This document shows positions 1 to 7,647 of a DNA stretch of 64,000 nt, one piece after another. The stretch spans positions 62,001 to 126,000 of the forward strand of contig JANSXP010000010.1 of assembly GCA_024742875.1 (NCBI GenBank). The letters are read 5' to 3'. A program made the position numbers and the translations under genes. A model generated the notes under the pieces. That model did not search any database. It saw only the letters and a list, made by a program, of their open reading frames with translations, and was not told where the DNA came from. This stretch comes from Planctomycetaceae bacterium. GTDB lineage: Bacteria > Planctomycetota > Planctomycetia > Planctomycetales > Planctomycetaceae. The number at the start of each line of letters is the position of its first letter. The first letter of the stretch is position 1.

Positions 1-1
1 T

Positions 2-322
2 ATCCGCGAGCCAGACGGCCTCGCGATGAGCAGCCGTAACCGCTATCTGTCCGCCTCACAGCGTCGGCAGTCTCTCGCCCTGCATCAGGCGCTCACCCGC
101 GCTGACGAGCTTGCCCGGGAAGGTGCTTCCGCCGGGGACATTCAGCAGGAAATGCGGCAGATACTGGGCACTGCACCGGGCGTGAAGCCGGATTATGCAG
201 TGGTGGTCGATGCCACAACACTGCTGGAGCCCGCAGGTGACCAGAAGACGGTCGTGGCTTTGGTGGCCGCCCGTGTCGGAGACACCCGTCTGATTGACAA
301 TCAGATTCTGCAATTACGCTGA
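2..322 (+). CDS. panC: Pantothenate synthetase, C-terminal part (cut by window edge)
   Basis: This is the C-terminal end of pantoate--beta-alanine ligase, which joins pantoate and beta-alanine using ATP in pantothenate and CoA synthesis in the cytoplasm. The reading frame is open from the first bases of the window, and the visible segment begins with the family signature REPDGLAMSSRN, which contains the KMSKS-like loop of this nucleotidyltransferase fold. About 106 residues are visible, so roughly the first 170 lie upstream of the window. The tail (AxxGDTRLIDN) matches the usual C-terminal strand of PanC. The internal ATG at base 26 is the Met of LAMSS and not the true start. Confidence 0.9.
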   Translation: MREPDGLAMSSRNRYLSASQRRQSLALHQALTRADELAREGASAGDIQQEMRQILGTAPGVKPDYAVVVDATTLLEPAGDQKTVVALVAARVGDTRLIDNQILQLR

Positions 323-426
323 TTTGCCATTGTTCGCTATAGTTCCGGAAAATGGCAGCTGTCGATCCGGCCCTTTGCCGGATTGCCAGAGGTCGCTGGG
401 CCGATCGGCGGCAGGAAACGGGTGCG

Positions 427-1512
427 ATGCGAAAAGTACTTCTGCGAATCATCTTTGACCAGCTGTGGCTGTTGCAGTCACAGGGCAACGAACTGCTGGT
501 GGGTTATGGCTGGGCGATCGTCGCCTGGTGCGTCTGTGCGGCTGTGGGGCTGGGCGTATTGTGGAAGCTGACCCGCGACATGCAGCAGGTCAAATCTTCG
601 CTGCTGTTCTGGGGCGCGATTCCCGCTGTGCTGGCCATCCTGCCACGACTCAACCTGCCAGTGGCGCAGTCCGGCATCCCCGTGTTTGGCTATGGCTTCA
701 TGATGTTTGTCGGGTTTTCTACCGGCACGGTACTGGCCGCGCGACGCGCCAAATCTGTGGGACTGGAGCCTGATGTTGTCTGGGACCTGATGATGTGGCT
801 GTTGATTCCCGGCCTGATTGGCGCCCGCATTATCTACCTGTCACAAAACTGGCAACGGGTGATGGGCGGCAAAACGGGCGTGGAGTTTTTCAAATCCGCC
901 ATCGCCCTGTGGGATGGTGGCATTGTGTTTTATGGCTGCATCATTGGCGGCGTTGTGGGACTGCTGATCTACTGTCGCCGAATCGGCGTACCGGCGCTGC
1001 AGCTGGCGGACGTCATTATGCCGTCTTTGTTTGTGGGCCTGGGATTCGGGCGAATCGGCTGTTTCCTGTACGGATGCTGCTATGGGGGCGTCTGTGATCT
1101 GCCGTGGGCCGTGCAGTTTCCTCCCGACAGCATGACGTTTGAGGCGCTGACCGTGAAGAATTCGGACATGCTGATGGCCGATGGCTCAGCGACGGTCCCC
1201 CTGCATCCGACCCAGATTTACAGCTCTGCCCTCGCGTTTCTGCTGGCCGGTATTCTGACATGGTATTTTCGAAGACGGCCATTCGAAGGTGCTGTGTTTG
1301 CTTTGGGCTGGATGCTTTATCCCGTCAACCGATTCATTCTCGAGTCGATTCGCGACGACGAGCCGGATCGCCTGCTGGGGATGACCTTCTCGCAGAGCAT
1401 GAGCGTTGCACTGTTTGTGATGGGATGCGTGCTGATGTTCTGGCTGCAGTCACAGAACCGGCGGCAGTCTCCGGAATCCACCGCTCAGCCAACTGCCGAT
1501 ACACCCACATGA
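427..1512 (+). CDS. lgt: Prolipoprotein diacylglyceryl transferase
   Basis: An integral inner-membrane enzyme that transfers diacylglycerol from phosphatidylglycerol to the lipobox cysteine of prolipoproteins. The protein is about 361 residues with seven or so hydrophobic segments. The signature around residues 203-220 reads GFGRIGCFLYGCCYGG, a cysteine-rich variant of the Lgt signature. HPTQIYSS and the C-terminal FILESIRDDE block are also typical. The frame is open to base 352, but the ATG at 427 places the first membrane segment sensibly and has a purine-rich stretch (caggaaacgg) ahead of it. It follows panC by about 100 bases on the same strand. Several predicted lipoproteins in this window are plausible substrates. 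Confidence 0.93.
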   Translation: MRKVLLRIIFDQLWLLQSQGNELLVGYGWAIVAWCVCAAVGLGVLWKLTRDMQQVKSSLLFWGAIPAVLAILPRLNLPVAQSGIPVFGYGFMMFVGFSTGTVLAARRAKSVGLEPDVVWDLMMWLLIPGLIGARIIYLSQNWQRVMGGKTGVEFFKSAIALWDGGIVFYGCIIGGVVGLLIYCRRIGVPALQLADVIMPSLFVGLGFGRIGCFLYGCCYGGVCDLPWAVQFPPDSMTFEALTVKNSDMLMADGSATVPLHPTQIYSSALAFLLAGILTWYFRRRPFEGAVFALGWMLYPVNRFILESIRDDEPDRLLGMTFSQSMSVALFVMGCVLMFWLQSQNRRQSPESTAQPTADTPT

Positions 1513-1619
1513 GCGACTGCATTGAGCTTTCCGGCGCAATGAGTTGCAATACGCAGGCCGCTGTCGGGCGACACCCGGCGGCACACTCCGTAATCCTGCA
1601 AAAGTGTGGCTGATCAACC

Positions 1620-2189
1620 GTGGATTCTCCTGACGACAAAGAGCTGGTAAAGCAGTCCGTCGCCGGAGACCTGCAGGCCTTTGAGCGGCTGGTTCATCGC
1701 TATCAGGATCGGCTGACCCACAGTCTGGAACACGCGCTGGGATCACGAGAAGATGCGCTGGATGCCGCCCAGCAGGCTTTCATTTCTGCCTGGCGGAATC
1801 TGTCTGGCTTCCGCATGGACTCCGCGTTTTATTCGTGGCTGTACCGCATCGCCATGAATGCGGCCATCAGTGCCCGCCGCCGACAGAGAATCTCCACCAC
1901 GCCCATTGACCGTTCGGATGATGGAGCGGGTTTTCAGGCAGAAGATCAGCGTCCGGACGCGGATCCTGCCTATCAACTGCAGGCGGAGGAGCGTGTGCAG
2001 CTGGTGCGATCCGAGCTGTTGAAGGTCCCCGAAGAATTTCGGCAGCCGCTGGTACTGAAGGAAATCGACGGCATGTCCTACGAGCAAATCGCCGACGTGC
2101 TGGGTATCCCTGTGGGAACGGTTCGCAGTCGCATTTTTCGGGCCCGCAAAGAGCTGATCGAACGCCTGCAAAGACGCACCGAGCAATAA
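1620..2189 (+). CDS. ECF-type RNA polymerase sigma factor
   Basis: A 189-residue sigma-70 family factor of the extracytoplasmic-function type. Region 2 spans about residues 18-85 (AFERLVHRYQDRL, then a DALDAAQQAFISAW segment for core binding and -10 recognition). Region 4 is near residues 130-185, with the helix-turn-helix MSYEQIADVLGIPVGTVRSRIFRAR. Translation starts at GTG, about 108 bases after lgt. No anti-sigma gene lies next to it: the downstream neighbour is a convergent cysteine-rich secreted protein. What it senses and which promoters it serves cannot be read from the sequence. Confidence 0.92.
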   Translation: MDSPDDKELVKQSVAGDLQAFERLVHRYQDRLTHSLEHALGSREDALDAAQQAFISAWRNLSGFRMDSAFYSWLYRIAMNAAISARRRQRISTTPIDRSDDGAGFQAEDQRPDADPAYQLQAEERVQLVRSELLKVPEEFRQPLVLKEIDGMSYEQIADVLGIPVGTVRSRIFRARKELIERLQRRTEQ

Positions 2190-2219
2190 AAAGGGAAGGT
2201 CACCAAGAGCGACCTTCCC
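2188..2219 (-). terminator. Hairpin terminator between convergent genes
   Basis: A perfect 9-bp stem (gggaaggtc at 2193-2201 pairing with gaccttccc at 2211-2219) has a 9-base loop. Read on the minus strand it is followed by a run of T (ttttta), so it best serves the cysteine-rich gene ending at 2249. The same hairpin sits just after the sigma factor stop and may also slow plus-strand transcription. Confidence 0.75.
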
Positions 2220-2248
2220 CATCTTCGTGGAACAGTACCGTATCCGGC

Positions 2249-2569
2249 TTACGTTCCGCTTGTCTGGCAGCAGCCGGACTCACAGCAGGCCGCGCTTCCG
2301 CCCGCGGTGTTCGCGTCGGAGGATTCCTGACAGCAGGTCGCGGAGCGTTCGGCGTCAGAGCCAGCGGAGCATTCCGGCCCACAGCAGCCGAAATCGCACT
2401 CACAGATGCCGCCTGGCAGACAGCAGCCAGAGACCAGACAGCATTCACAGTCGCAGCTGCAGACAGCGTCGCTGCCCATCTCTGAAGACTGATCGGTCAG
2501 GGCGGGAGAGTAAACAGCGAAAGCGGTGGTGGCTGCAAGCGCAACCACACCCAGAATAAGAGACTTCAT
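2249..2569 (-). CDS. Small cysteine-rich secreted protein
   Basis: A 106-residue protein with a clear N-terminal signal peptide (MKSLILGVVALAATTAFA) and a mature part with 18 cysteines, many as CC pairs (CSCDCECC, GCC, ECDFGCC, TCC, ACC, GCC). The rest is mostly Gly, Ser, Ala and acidic residues. I do not recognise a named family. The composition suggests disulfide cross-linking or metal binding outside the cytoplasm, which is inference. The frame continues upstream, but the ATG at 2569 directly precedes the signal peptide. It is followed by a second, longer cysteine-rich gene on the same strand, and the two may form one unit. Confidence 0.75.
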   Translation of the reverse strand: MKSLILGVVALAATTAFAVYSPALTDQSSEMGSDAVCSCDCECCLVSGCCLPGGICECDFGCCGPECSAGSDAERSATCCQESSDANTAGGSAACCESGCCQTSGT

Positions 2570-2643
2570 GGAATTAACCTTTAACAGAGAAGAAGAAAAA
2601 CGGGGCGACCTGGGGACGCCCGGGGCGCAGATTCTCTGTCCGG

Positions 2644-3135
2644 TTAATTGAGCCAGACCTTGAGCCTGGCGAGACGACGCTGAAGAGGGACTTCCTCGCG
2701 TGCGTCGCGAGGGGGATTGATGGGCGATTTGGTGGCGGGCTGACCGAGGGTGGTGATAGGCGTGGCCACTCCCACCGCTGTCGGAATGGGAAAACGTGAA
2801 ACCAGCACGGCGGAGTCCGTGGGGACGTCCTGACAGCAACTGCCACAACATCGACCACCGCAATCCGGCGCCGGGGAATCCCGCGAATCTACGCTGGCAG
2901 ACTGGTCACCATCACAGCAGGAGGCTGGCACACAGCAGGAGGCTGGCTGGCAGCAGGACGCTGTGGTGATTCTGCAGTTCTCACAGCCAGACTGTGTCTG
3001 CTGAACGTCACTGGCGGAATCCGCCAGGAGGCGCTTTGTGCAGCAATCACACGCCACCGTGACCTGCTGGCAGATCAGCGCCAGCCACGCACAGGAGGCG
3101 AGTAAAAATCGTGTTGTCGTACAGACACATGCCAT
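2644..3135 (-). CDS. Cysteine-rich secreted protein
   Basis: A 163-residue protein with an N-terminal hydrophobic signal (TRFLLASCAWLALICQQVTVA). About 16 cysteines follow in the first 100 mature residues, including a short repeat (SCCQPASCCVPASCC) and RCCGSCC. The last 60 residues have no cysteine, are rich in Pro and Thr and end with a basic stretch (LQRRLARLKVWLN). I do not recognise the family. It lies 74 bases upstream of the shorter cysteine-rich gene and diverges from the acyltransferase gene at 3424. The ATG at 3135 is chosen because it begins the signal peptide; the open frame runs further upstream but is low in plausible content. Confidence 0.65.
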   Translation of the reverse strand: MACVCTTTRFLLASCAWLALICQQVTVACDCCTKRLLADSASDVQQTQSGCENCRITTASCCQPASCCVPASCCDGDQSASVDSRDSPAPDCGGRCCGSCCQDVPTDSAVLVSRFPIPTAVGVATPITTLGQPATKSPINPPRDAREEVPLQRRLARLKVWLN

Positions 3136-3423
3136 AGCACCATTTTTCGTCTTCTGCCGTTTCCGGTCAACCCTTTCTGTCGCCTTTTTATTTGACGTGA
3201 TGGCGGCGGCTGACCTTACTGAGCCACCGCGCTGAGGCCGTCTTGGGTCCGCTTCTGCCCGGGCCGGTATCGTCTGCAGCGAACGTGTCGACTGTGCGGC
3301 AACGTTGCCGTACTGTGGCACGGCCGGAGGGGGGAATCTCTGGAAACTGCTTGAGCACATTTCCGTCGGTGAGGCAGGATAGGGCATCGATCATCGTGCC
3401 ATCAACGACGCTGACTTCCCATT

Positions 3424-4845
3424 ATGGCCATTCCGGAACCTGACGATCTGTTTCCTCTGCCGTTAACTGCTTTTGAGCAGTTCATGCTGGCCGATGAGTC
3501 GGAAGAATATCCGATGGTCTTCTACCTGCAGACCCAGCTGAGCGGTGTGGTGGATCGGAAGGTGATGCGACGGGCCGTCGATGAGACACTGGCTCGGCAC
3601 CCACTGCTGGGCTGCCACGTGCGGAAGGTCGATGGACGTCTGTGCTGGGTTTGGGCGGGCGAACAGATTCCAGAGGCCGACTGGGACCCGCAACACTGGC
3701 AATGTGAGCAGCCATGGCGTCGGTCGATCGACCTGAAGACAGAGATTGGTCTGCGTGTCTGGGGAGAGCAGACGGATGAGCACGCCACGTTGACGCTGCA
3801 GTTTCATCACGCCTGCTGCGATGGCATTGCCGCCGCTCAGTTCCTGGAAGACATCGCCGTCAGCTACGCTCGGCACTATGCACTCTGTCATCAGACGGGA
3901 GAAGAACTGCCGGAACTGCGACCGCTGGATCTGCAACTGCTGAAGACCCGCAACCATCGAGCGGGGCGGCGTGTGGCCGACGTTCATGGCGGGCTGCTGC
4001 GCAGAATCCGTGTGGTGCTCAAATACACGCTTCGCTATCTGCGGCAGATCAAGCTGCCCGTTGCGGCCGATGACACACTGGTGCCTTCGGATCCACAGCA
4101 GGGGCTGGGCCTTTTGGAGACTCGGCTGGATCGCAAACAGACACGGGCGTTGCGCGATGCGGCCCGCCATCACAACGCCTCACTGAACGACCTTCTCGTG
4201 TGTGAGTTGATGCACACGGCCCATCACTGGAATCACCAATTGCCAGGCTGGCAGCCACCCAAACGATTGTGGAAGCAGCCCACGTGGTGTGTGCTGGTGC
4301 CGACGAGTCTGCGGGGGCCATCTGATACCAGTCTGCCGGCCAGCAATGTGGTCAGCTATGTTTTTATGGCGCGGAGCCTGTCTCTGCTGGAGGACCCCGC
4401 TGGACTGCTGCATTCGATCCGTGACGAAATGCAGTTGGTTCACAAACACCAGGGGGGCTGGCTGTTTGTCCAGGCCATCGAAACCATGCAGAAGATTCCG
4501 GGGCTGATGCGACTGATCATGAAGCGGACGGCCAACAGCTGCATGAGTACAACCGTGCTTTCACATATGGGGAACCTGCTGAATGCGGTGGGCAGTCGAC
4601 TTCCGCGACAGGATGGCAGGATTTGCATGGGCAATCTGCTGGTCGATCAGATTGGCGGTGTGCCGCCCGTTCGTCAGGGCACGGCTGTTGCGTTTTCCAC
4701 CATGCTGGTGGGCGGTCAGCTGGTCATCAGCATGCGGTGCTGTGCTCGTCGTTTTTCCAGACAGGCGGCTGAGCGGCTCCTCGAGCAGTTTGCCAGGCAA
4801 CTGCGATCGCACAGTGAAAGTCGTCCACTGCTCGCAGACCAGTAA
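3424..4845 (+). CDS. Condensation-domain-type acyltransferase (first paralogue)
   Basis: A 473-residue protein of the chloramphenicol-acetyltransferase-like superfamily that includes NRPS condensation domains, wax ester/DGAT synthases and mycobacterial PapA acyltransferases. The catalytic motif HHxxxDG is present as HHACCDG at residues 128-134. The N-terminal block (FPLPLTAFEQFM, then TLARHPLLGCHV) and the C-terminal block (AVAFSTMLVGGQLVISM) follow the usual pseudo-dimer layout. The likely reaction is O- or N-acyl transfer from an acyl-CoA or carrier protein. The acceptor is unknown. It is the first gene of a same-strand group with a paralogue, a desaturase and an MMPL transporter. No strong Shine-Dalgarno precedes the ATG. 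Confidence 0.82.
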   Translation: MAIPEPDDLFPLPLTAFEQFMLADESEEYPMVFYLQTQLSGVVDRKVMRRAVDETLARHPLLGCHVRKVDGRLCWVWAGEQIPEADWDPQHWQCEQPWRRSIDLKTEIGLRVWGEQTDEHATLTLQFHHACCDGIAAAQFLEDIAVSYARHYALCHQTGEELPELRPLDLQLLKTRNHRAGRRVADVHGGLLRRIRVVLKYTLRYLRQIKLPVAADDTLVPSDPQQGLGLLETRLDRKQTRALRDAARHHNASLNDLLVCELMHTAHHWNHQLPGWQPPKRLWKQPTWCVLVPTSLRGPSDTSLPASNVVSYVFMARSLSLLEDPAGLLHSIRDEMQLVHKHQGGWLFVQAIETMQKIPGLMRLIMKRTANSCMSTTVLSHMGNLLNAVGSRLPRQDGRICMGNLLVDQIGGVPPVRQGTAVAFSTMLVGGQLVISMRCCARRFSRQAAERLLEQFARQLRSHSESRPLLADQ

Positions 4846-4964
4846 ATCCCACCAGTCAGGTGTGTTTTTGAACACTACGTGTCTGCGTTTGGTTTTCGCC
4901 AGCAAAAATACGGGGCATCAGACGTTCTGATCTGACGGCAATGAGAGTCACAACGACAGAGAAA

Positions 4965-4995
4965 GGGGCTTTTGGGGTGTTGGGGAGGTTTGGGG
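4965..4995 (+). other. Four-tract G-quadruplex motif
   Basis: Four runs of GGGG (4965-4968, 4974-4977, 4982-4985, 4992-4995) are separated by loops of 5, 4 and 6 bases on the sense strand. It lies about 100 bases upstream of the second acyltransferase start, probably within its leader or promoter. The sequence meets the strict G4 pattern; folding and function are not shown. Confidence 0.6.
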
Positions 4996-5098
4996 AAACT
5001 GTCGTGTTGTTTGCCTGGGAGGGGAAGTAGTCTTGGGCGACCCACCTAGGGGTATCTGCTTATGCGAAAACTCGATTGTTCCGATCCCGGACACGGAA

Positions 5099-6592
5099 AT
5101 GACTACTGCGAAGTGTGACAAATCAATGGCCGTCAGCCAGTACTTCCCACTGCCGCTGACCGATTTTGAGCACTACGCGTTCAACGATGATTCCCCCGAA
5201 CATCCGATGGTGATCATCATGCGGACGCTGCTCGAGGGCCCGGTGGACGCTGGCGTGCTGGAGAACGCCATTCGCTCTGTCATCAAAGACAATCCGCTGC
5301 TGCACAGCACCATCGATGGCAGCCGCTGGTCACCTCGCTGGAAGCTCGCCAAACACCTTGAGCCGTCCTTCACGGTCGTCGACACCGGCACGGCAGATCC
5401 CTCTGAGCAGTGCGCCGCGCGACGTATTGATCTGACGCAGCAAACGGGTGTGCAGTGTGAATTGCGGCGCGGTGCGAATCGATCTGTCCTGGTGACCTGG
5501 TTTCACCACGCCTGCGTGGACGGAATCGGCGCGATTCGGTTTCTGGGGGACGTGTTCGCGGAATACGGTCAGCACACGTCGGCCCCCGATCAGGAACGAC
5601 CGTCCCTGCGGACGATTGATCATTCCTTGCTCGCGCGGCGGGGGACCCGCCGCATGCCAGGCAATGGCCGCGATCGGCGGGCGCCTCTTGTGCACACCCT
5701 GATGGAGACGTTTCGGCTGTTCGGTCGTCGTGCCTACCGTCTGCTTCGTCAGCCACCATCGCTGCAGCCTGCCGCCAACACGGCCAGCCCCAACATTATC
5801 CAGACCCGGATACTGGATCGACAGGTCACGCGACGACTGAAGCGTCTGGCGGCCGAGCAGGGCGTCACCACCAACGACCTGTGCATGCTGGTGTTTCTTG
5901 ACCAGCTGGAACGGTGGGCACCCGGCAACGCGCACCGCAGACCGGCAGACCTGTTCCGTGTGCTGATGCCCGTGAGTATGAGAAATCCGGAACATGATCA
6001 GATTTCTGCCTCAAATGTGCTGAGCTACGTTTTTCACAGTTACCGGCGACAGGAGATTCGTGACACGAATCAGCTGCTGGCGAACATTCATCGCAAGTCG
6101 CATCAGATGCTGACGCGCAACGAAGGGGCCGCCATGCTCTGGGGCTTTGCCATTGCTCGCCGCATTCCGGGGCTGTTCCGATTTTCCCGTCGCGTCCAGC
6201 CGGATTTTGCCACGACCGTGCTCACCAATGTTGGCGAGGTACGGCGACTGTTTGAGAATCGCTTTCCTCTGAAAAAAGGTCGCGCCGTGGCGGGCAACGT
6301 GCTGATTCAGAGTGTGGATGGCGTTGCGCCCGTTCGCGAGAACACCAATATCGCCATGGCCTTCGGAACCTATGGCGGGGAACTGATCATGCATGTCAGT
6401 CGCAACACGCGACTGTTCTCGGAAGCGGATGTGGATGTCCTTCTCGATGCTCTGGTCGATCGGATCACCGGACTGACCGAAATCCCGGCGACGCTCGTCA
6501 AAGATCTGGCCATGCCGGGACCATCTGCGGTCGGCCCATCAGCGACGGAGCTGTCTTCCGCCTCGGATAGTTCCTCCCGCGTGCCTGTTTGA
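5099..6592 (+). CDS. Condensation-domain-type acyltransferase (second paralogue)
   Basis: A protein of about 497 residues, paralogous to the preceding acyltransferase. It shares the N-terminal pattern FPLPLTDFEHY and the catalytic motif HHACVDG at residues 136-142, followed by IGAIRFLGDVF. The C-terminal half keeps the SNVLSYVFHSYRR and AMAFGTYGGELIMHVS blocks seen in the first copy. The frame is open from 5033 (TTG), but the ATG at 5099 is more likely; an ATG at 5126 is an alternative. The stop is 21 bases before the desaturase, which suggests co-transcription. Having two copies suggests two acylation steps or two acceptors, as in PapA pairs, but that is inference. Confidence 0.82.
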   Translation: MTTAKCDKSMAVSQYFPLPLTDFEHYAFNDDSPEHPMVIIMRTLLEGPVDAGVLENAIRSVIKDNPLLHSTIDGSRWSPRWKLAKHLEPSFTVVDTGTADPSEQCAARRIDLTQQTGVQCELRRGANRSVLVTWFHHACVDGIGAIRFLGDVFAEYGQHTSAPDQERPSLRTIDHSLLARRGTRRMPGNGRDRRAPLVHTLMETFRLFGRRAYRLLRQPPSLQPAANTASPNIIQTRILDRQVTRRLKRLAAEQGVTTNDLCMLVFLDQLERWAPGNAHRRPADLFRVLMPVSMRNPEHDQISASNVLSYVFHSYRRQEIRDTNQLLANIHRKSHQMLTRNEGAAMLWGFAIARRIPGLFRFSRRVQPDFATTVLTNVGEVRRLFENRFPLKKGRAVAGNVLIQSVDGVAPVRENTNIAMAFGTYGGELIMHVSRNTRLFSEADVDVLLDALVDRITGLTEIPATLVKDLAMPGPSAVGPSATELSSASDSSSRVPV

Positions 6593-6613
6593 ATTCATTG
6601 ACTGGTTGAAGTT

Positions 6614-7579
6614 ATGTCACTGAGACTTCTGCTGCGACTGCTGGCGTTCCCCATGGTGGCCTGTGCCGGACAGGTGATCTGGATGTGGAATTTCGATCCC
6701 ACCGACCTGCTGTCCTCAGCGATCTGGATTCCCGTTCTGGCGTACTGCTGGTTTTGTATCGGCGGGCTTTCTCACGAGGTTGTGCATGACAATCTCGACC
6801 TGGGAAAAAGAGCGGGTGCATTGATCGCGCGGGTGATTGGCGTGCTGCTGTGGATTCCGTATTCGGTGTACCGGGAGGTCCACATGCGGCATCACGCTTA
6901 CCTCAATACGCCGCTCGACTGGGAGATGTGGCCCTATACCGATCCCCAGGCATCGCTGCGATTTCGCCGCGTGTTTGTCTGGTTTGATATCCTGCTGGCC
7001 TGGATTATCACGCCGTGTATCTGGGGGCGGATCTGCTTCTCGAAGTCCTCCCCCGTCGCGCCCGAGGTGCGTCGTGAAATGAAGATGGAATATCTGGTGA
7101 TGGCCATCATCTGGGTGACTATGATCACCACCTGCGTCTGTGTTCACGTTAACGGAATTTTTGTGTTTCGGCCGGACATGCTGATCTTTGCCATTCCGCC
7201 GCTGCTGGCCACGGTCGGCAACGGCTTTCGCAAGATCATGGATCATGTGGGCACGGCCAGTTTTGATCCGCTGCACGGCACAAGGACCATTGTGGGCAAA
7301 AGCTGGCTGACTCGCCTGTTGTCGTTCTTCAACTTTGATCTGGCGATTCATGGCCCGCACCATCGCTATCCGAAGCTCGATCATTCCCGGCTGCGCGGAC
7401 GGATGGAGGAAATCGAAGCAGAGCGTTCCAGCGAGACGTTTCCCGTCTTTCCCAGTTTCTGGTCAGCCTTCGTGGATACGATGAAGACGATCATCAGGAA
7501 CCCGGGCGTCGGTGTGAATGCGGGCTGTGCAGCGGACCTTAGTCATCTGCCACTGGACAAGCAGGCGGCCGCTCGATAG
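6614..7579 (+). CDS. Membrane fatty acid desaturase/hydroxylase family protein
   Basis: A 321-residue membrane protein with the three histidine boxes of the di-iron desaturase/hydroxylase superfamily: HEVVH (54-58), HMRHH (90-94) and HGPHH (246-250), plus a further His at 211 (IMDHVG). Hydrophobic segments flank the boxes. The expected chemistry is O2-dependent desaturation or hydroxylation of a fatty acyl or other lipid substrate, with diiron at the cytoplasmic face. The spacing also fits beta-carotene hydroxylase/ketolase-like members, so the substrate is open. It starts 21 bases after the second acyltransferase and is followed 68 bases later by the MMPL transporter. This context argues for modification of an exported lipid. 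Confidence 0.85.
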   Translation: MSLRLLLRLLAFPMVACAGQVIWMWNFDPTDLLSSAIWIPVLAYCWFCIGGLSHEVVHDNLDLGKRAGALIARVIGVLLWIPYSVYREVHMRHHAYLNTPLDWEMWPYTDPQASLRFRRVFVWFDILLAWIITPCIWGRICFSKSSPVAPEVRREMKMEYLVMAIIWVTMITTCVCVHVNGIFVFRPDMLIFAIPPLLATVGNGFRKIMDHVGTASFDPLHGTRTIVGKSWLTRLLSFFNFDLAIHGPHHRYPKLDHSRLRGRMEEIEAERSSETFPVFPSFWSAFVDTMKTIIRNPGVGVNAGCAADLSHLPLDKQAAAR

Positions 7580-7647
7580 ACCGTCAGGGGTCTGTACGGC
7601 AGGTCTCATCCCGTCAGGCGTTGTTTGCGTTGTTACGATGACGGCCC

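Noticed and set aside
2227-2559. Plus-strand reading frame opposite the first cysteine-rich gene
   Set aside because: It is Arg/Ser/Pro-rich, has no start signal, and is the complement of a gene with a clear signal peptide and terminator.
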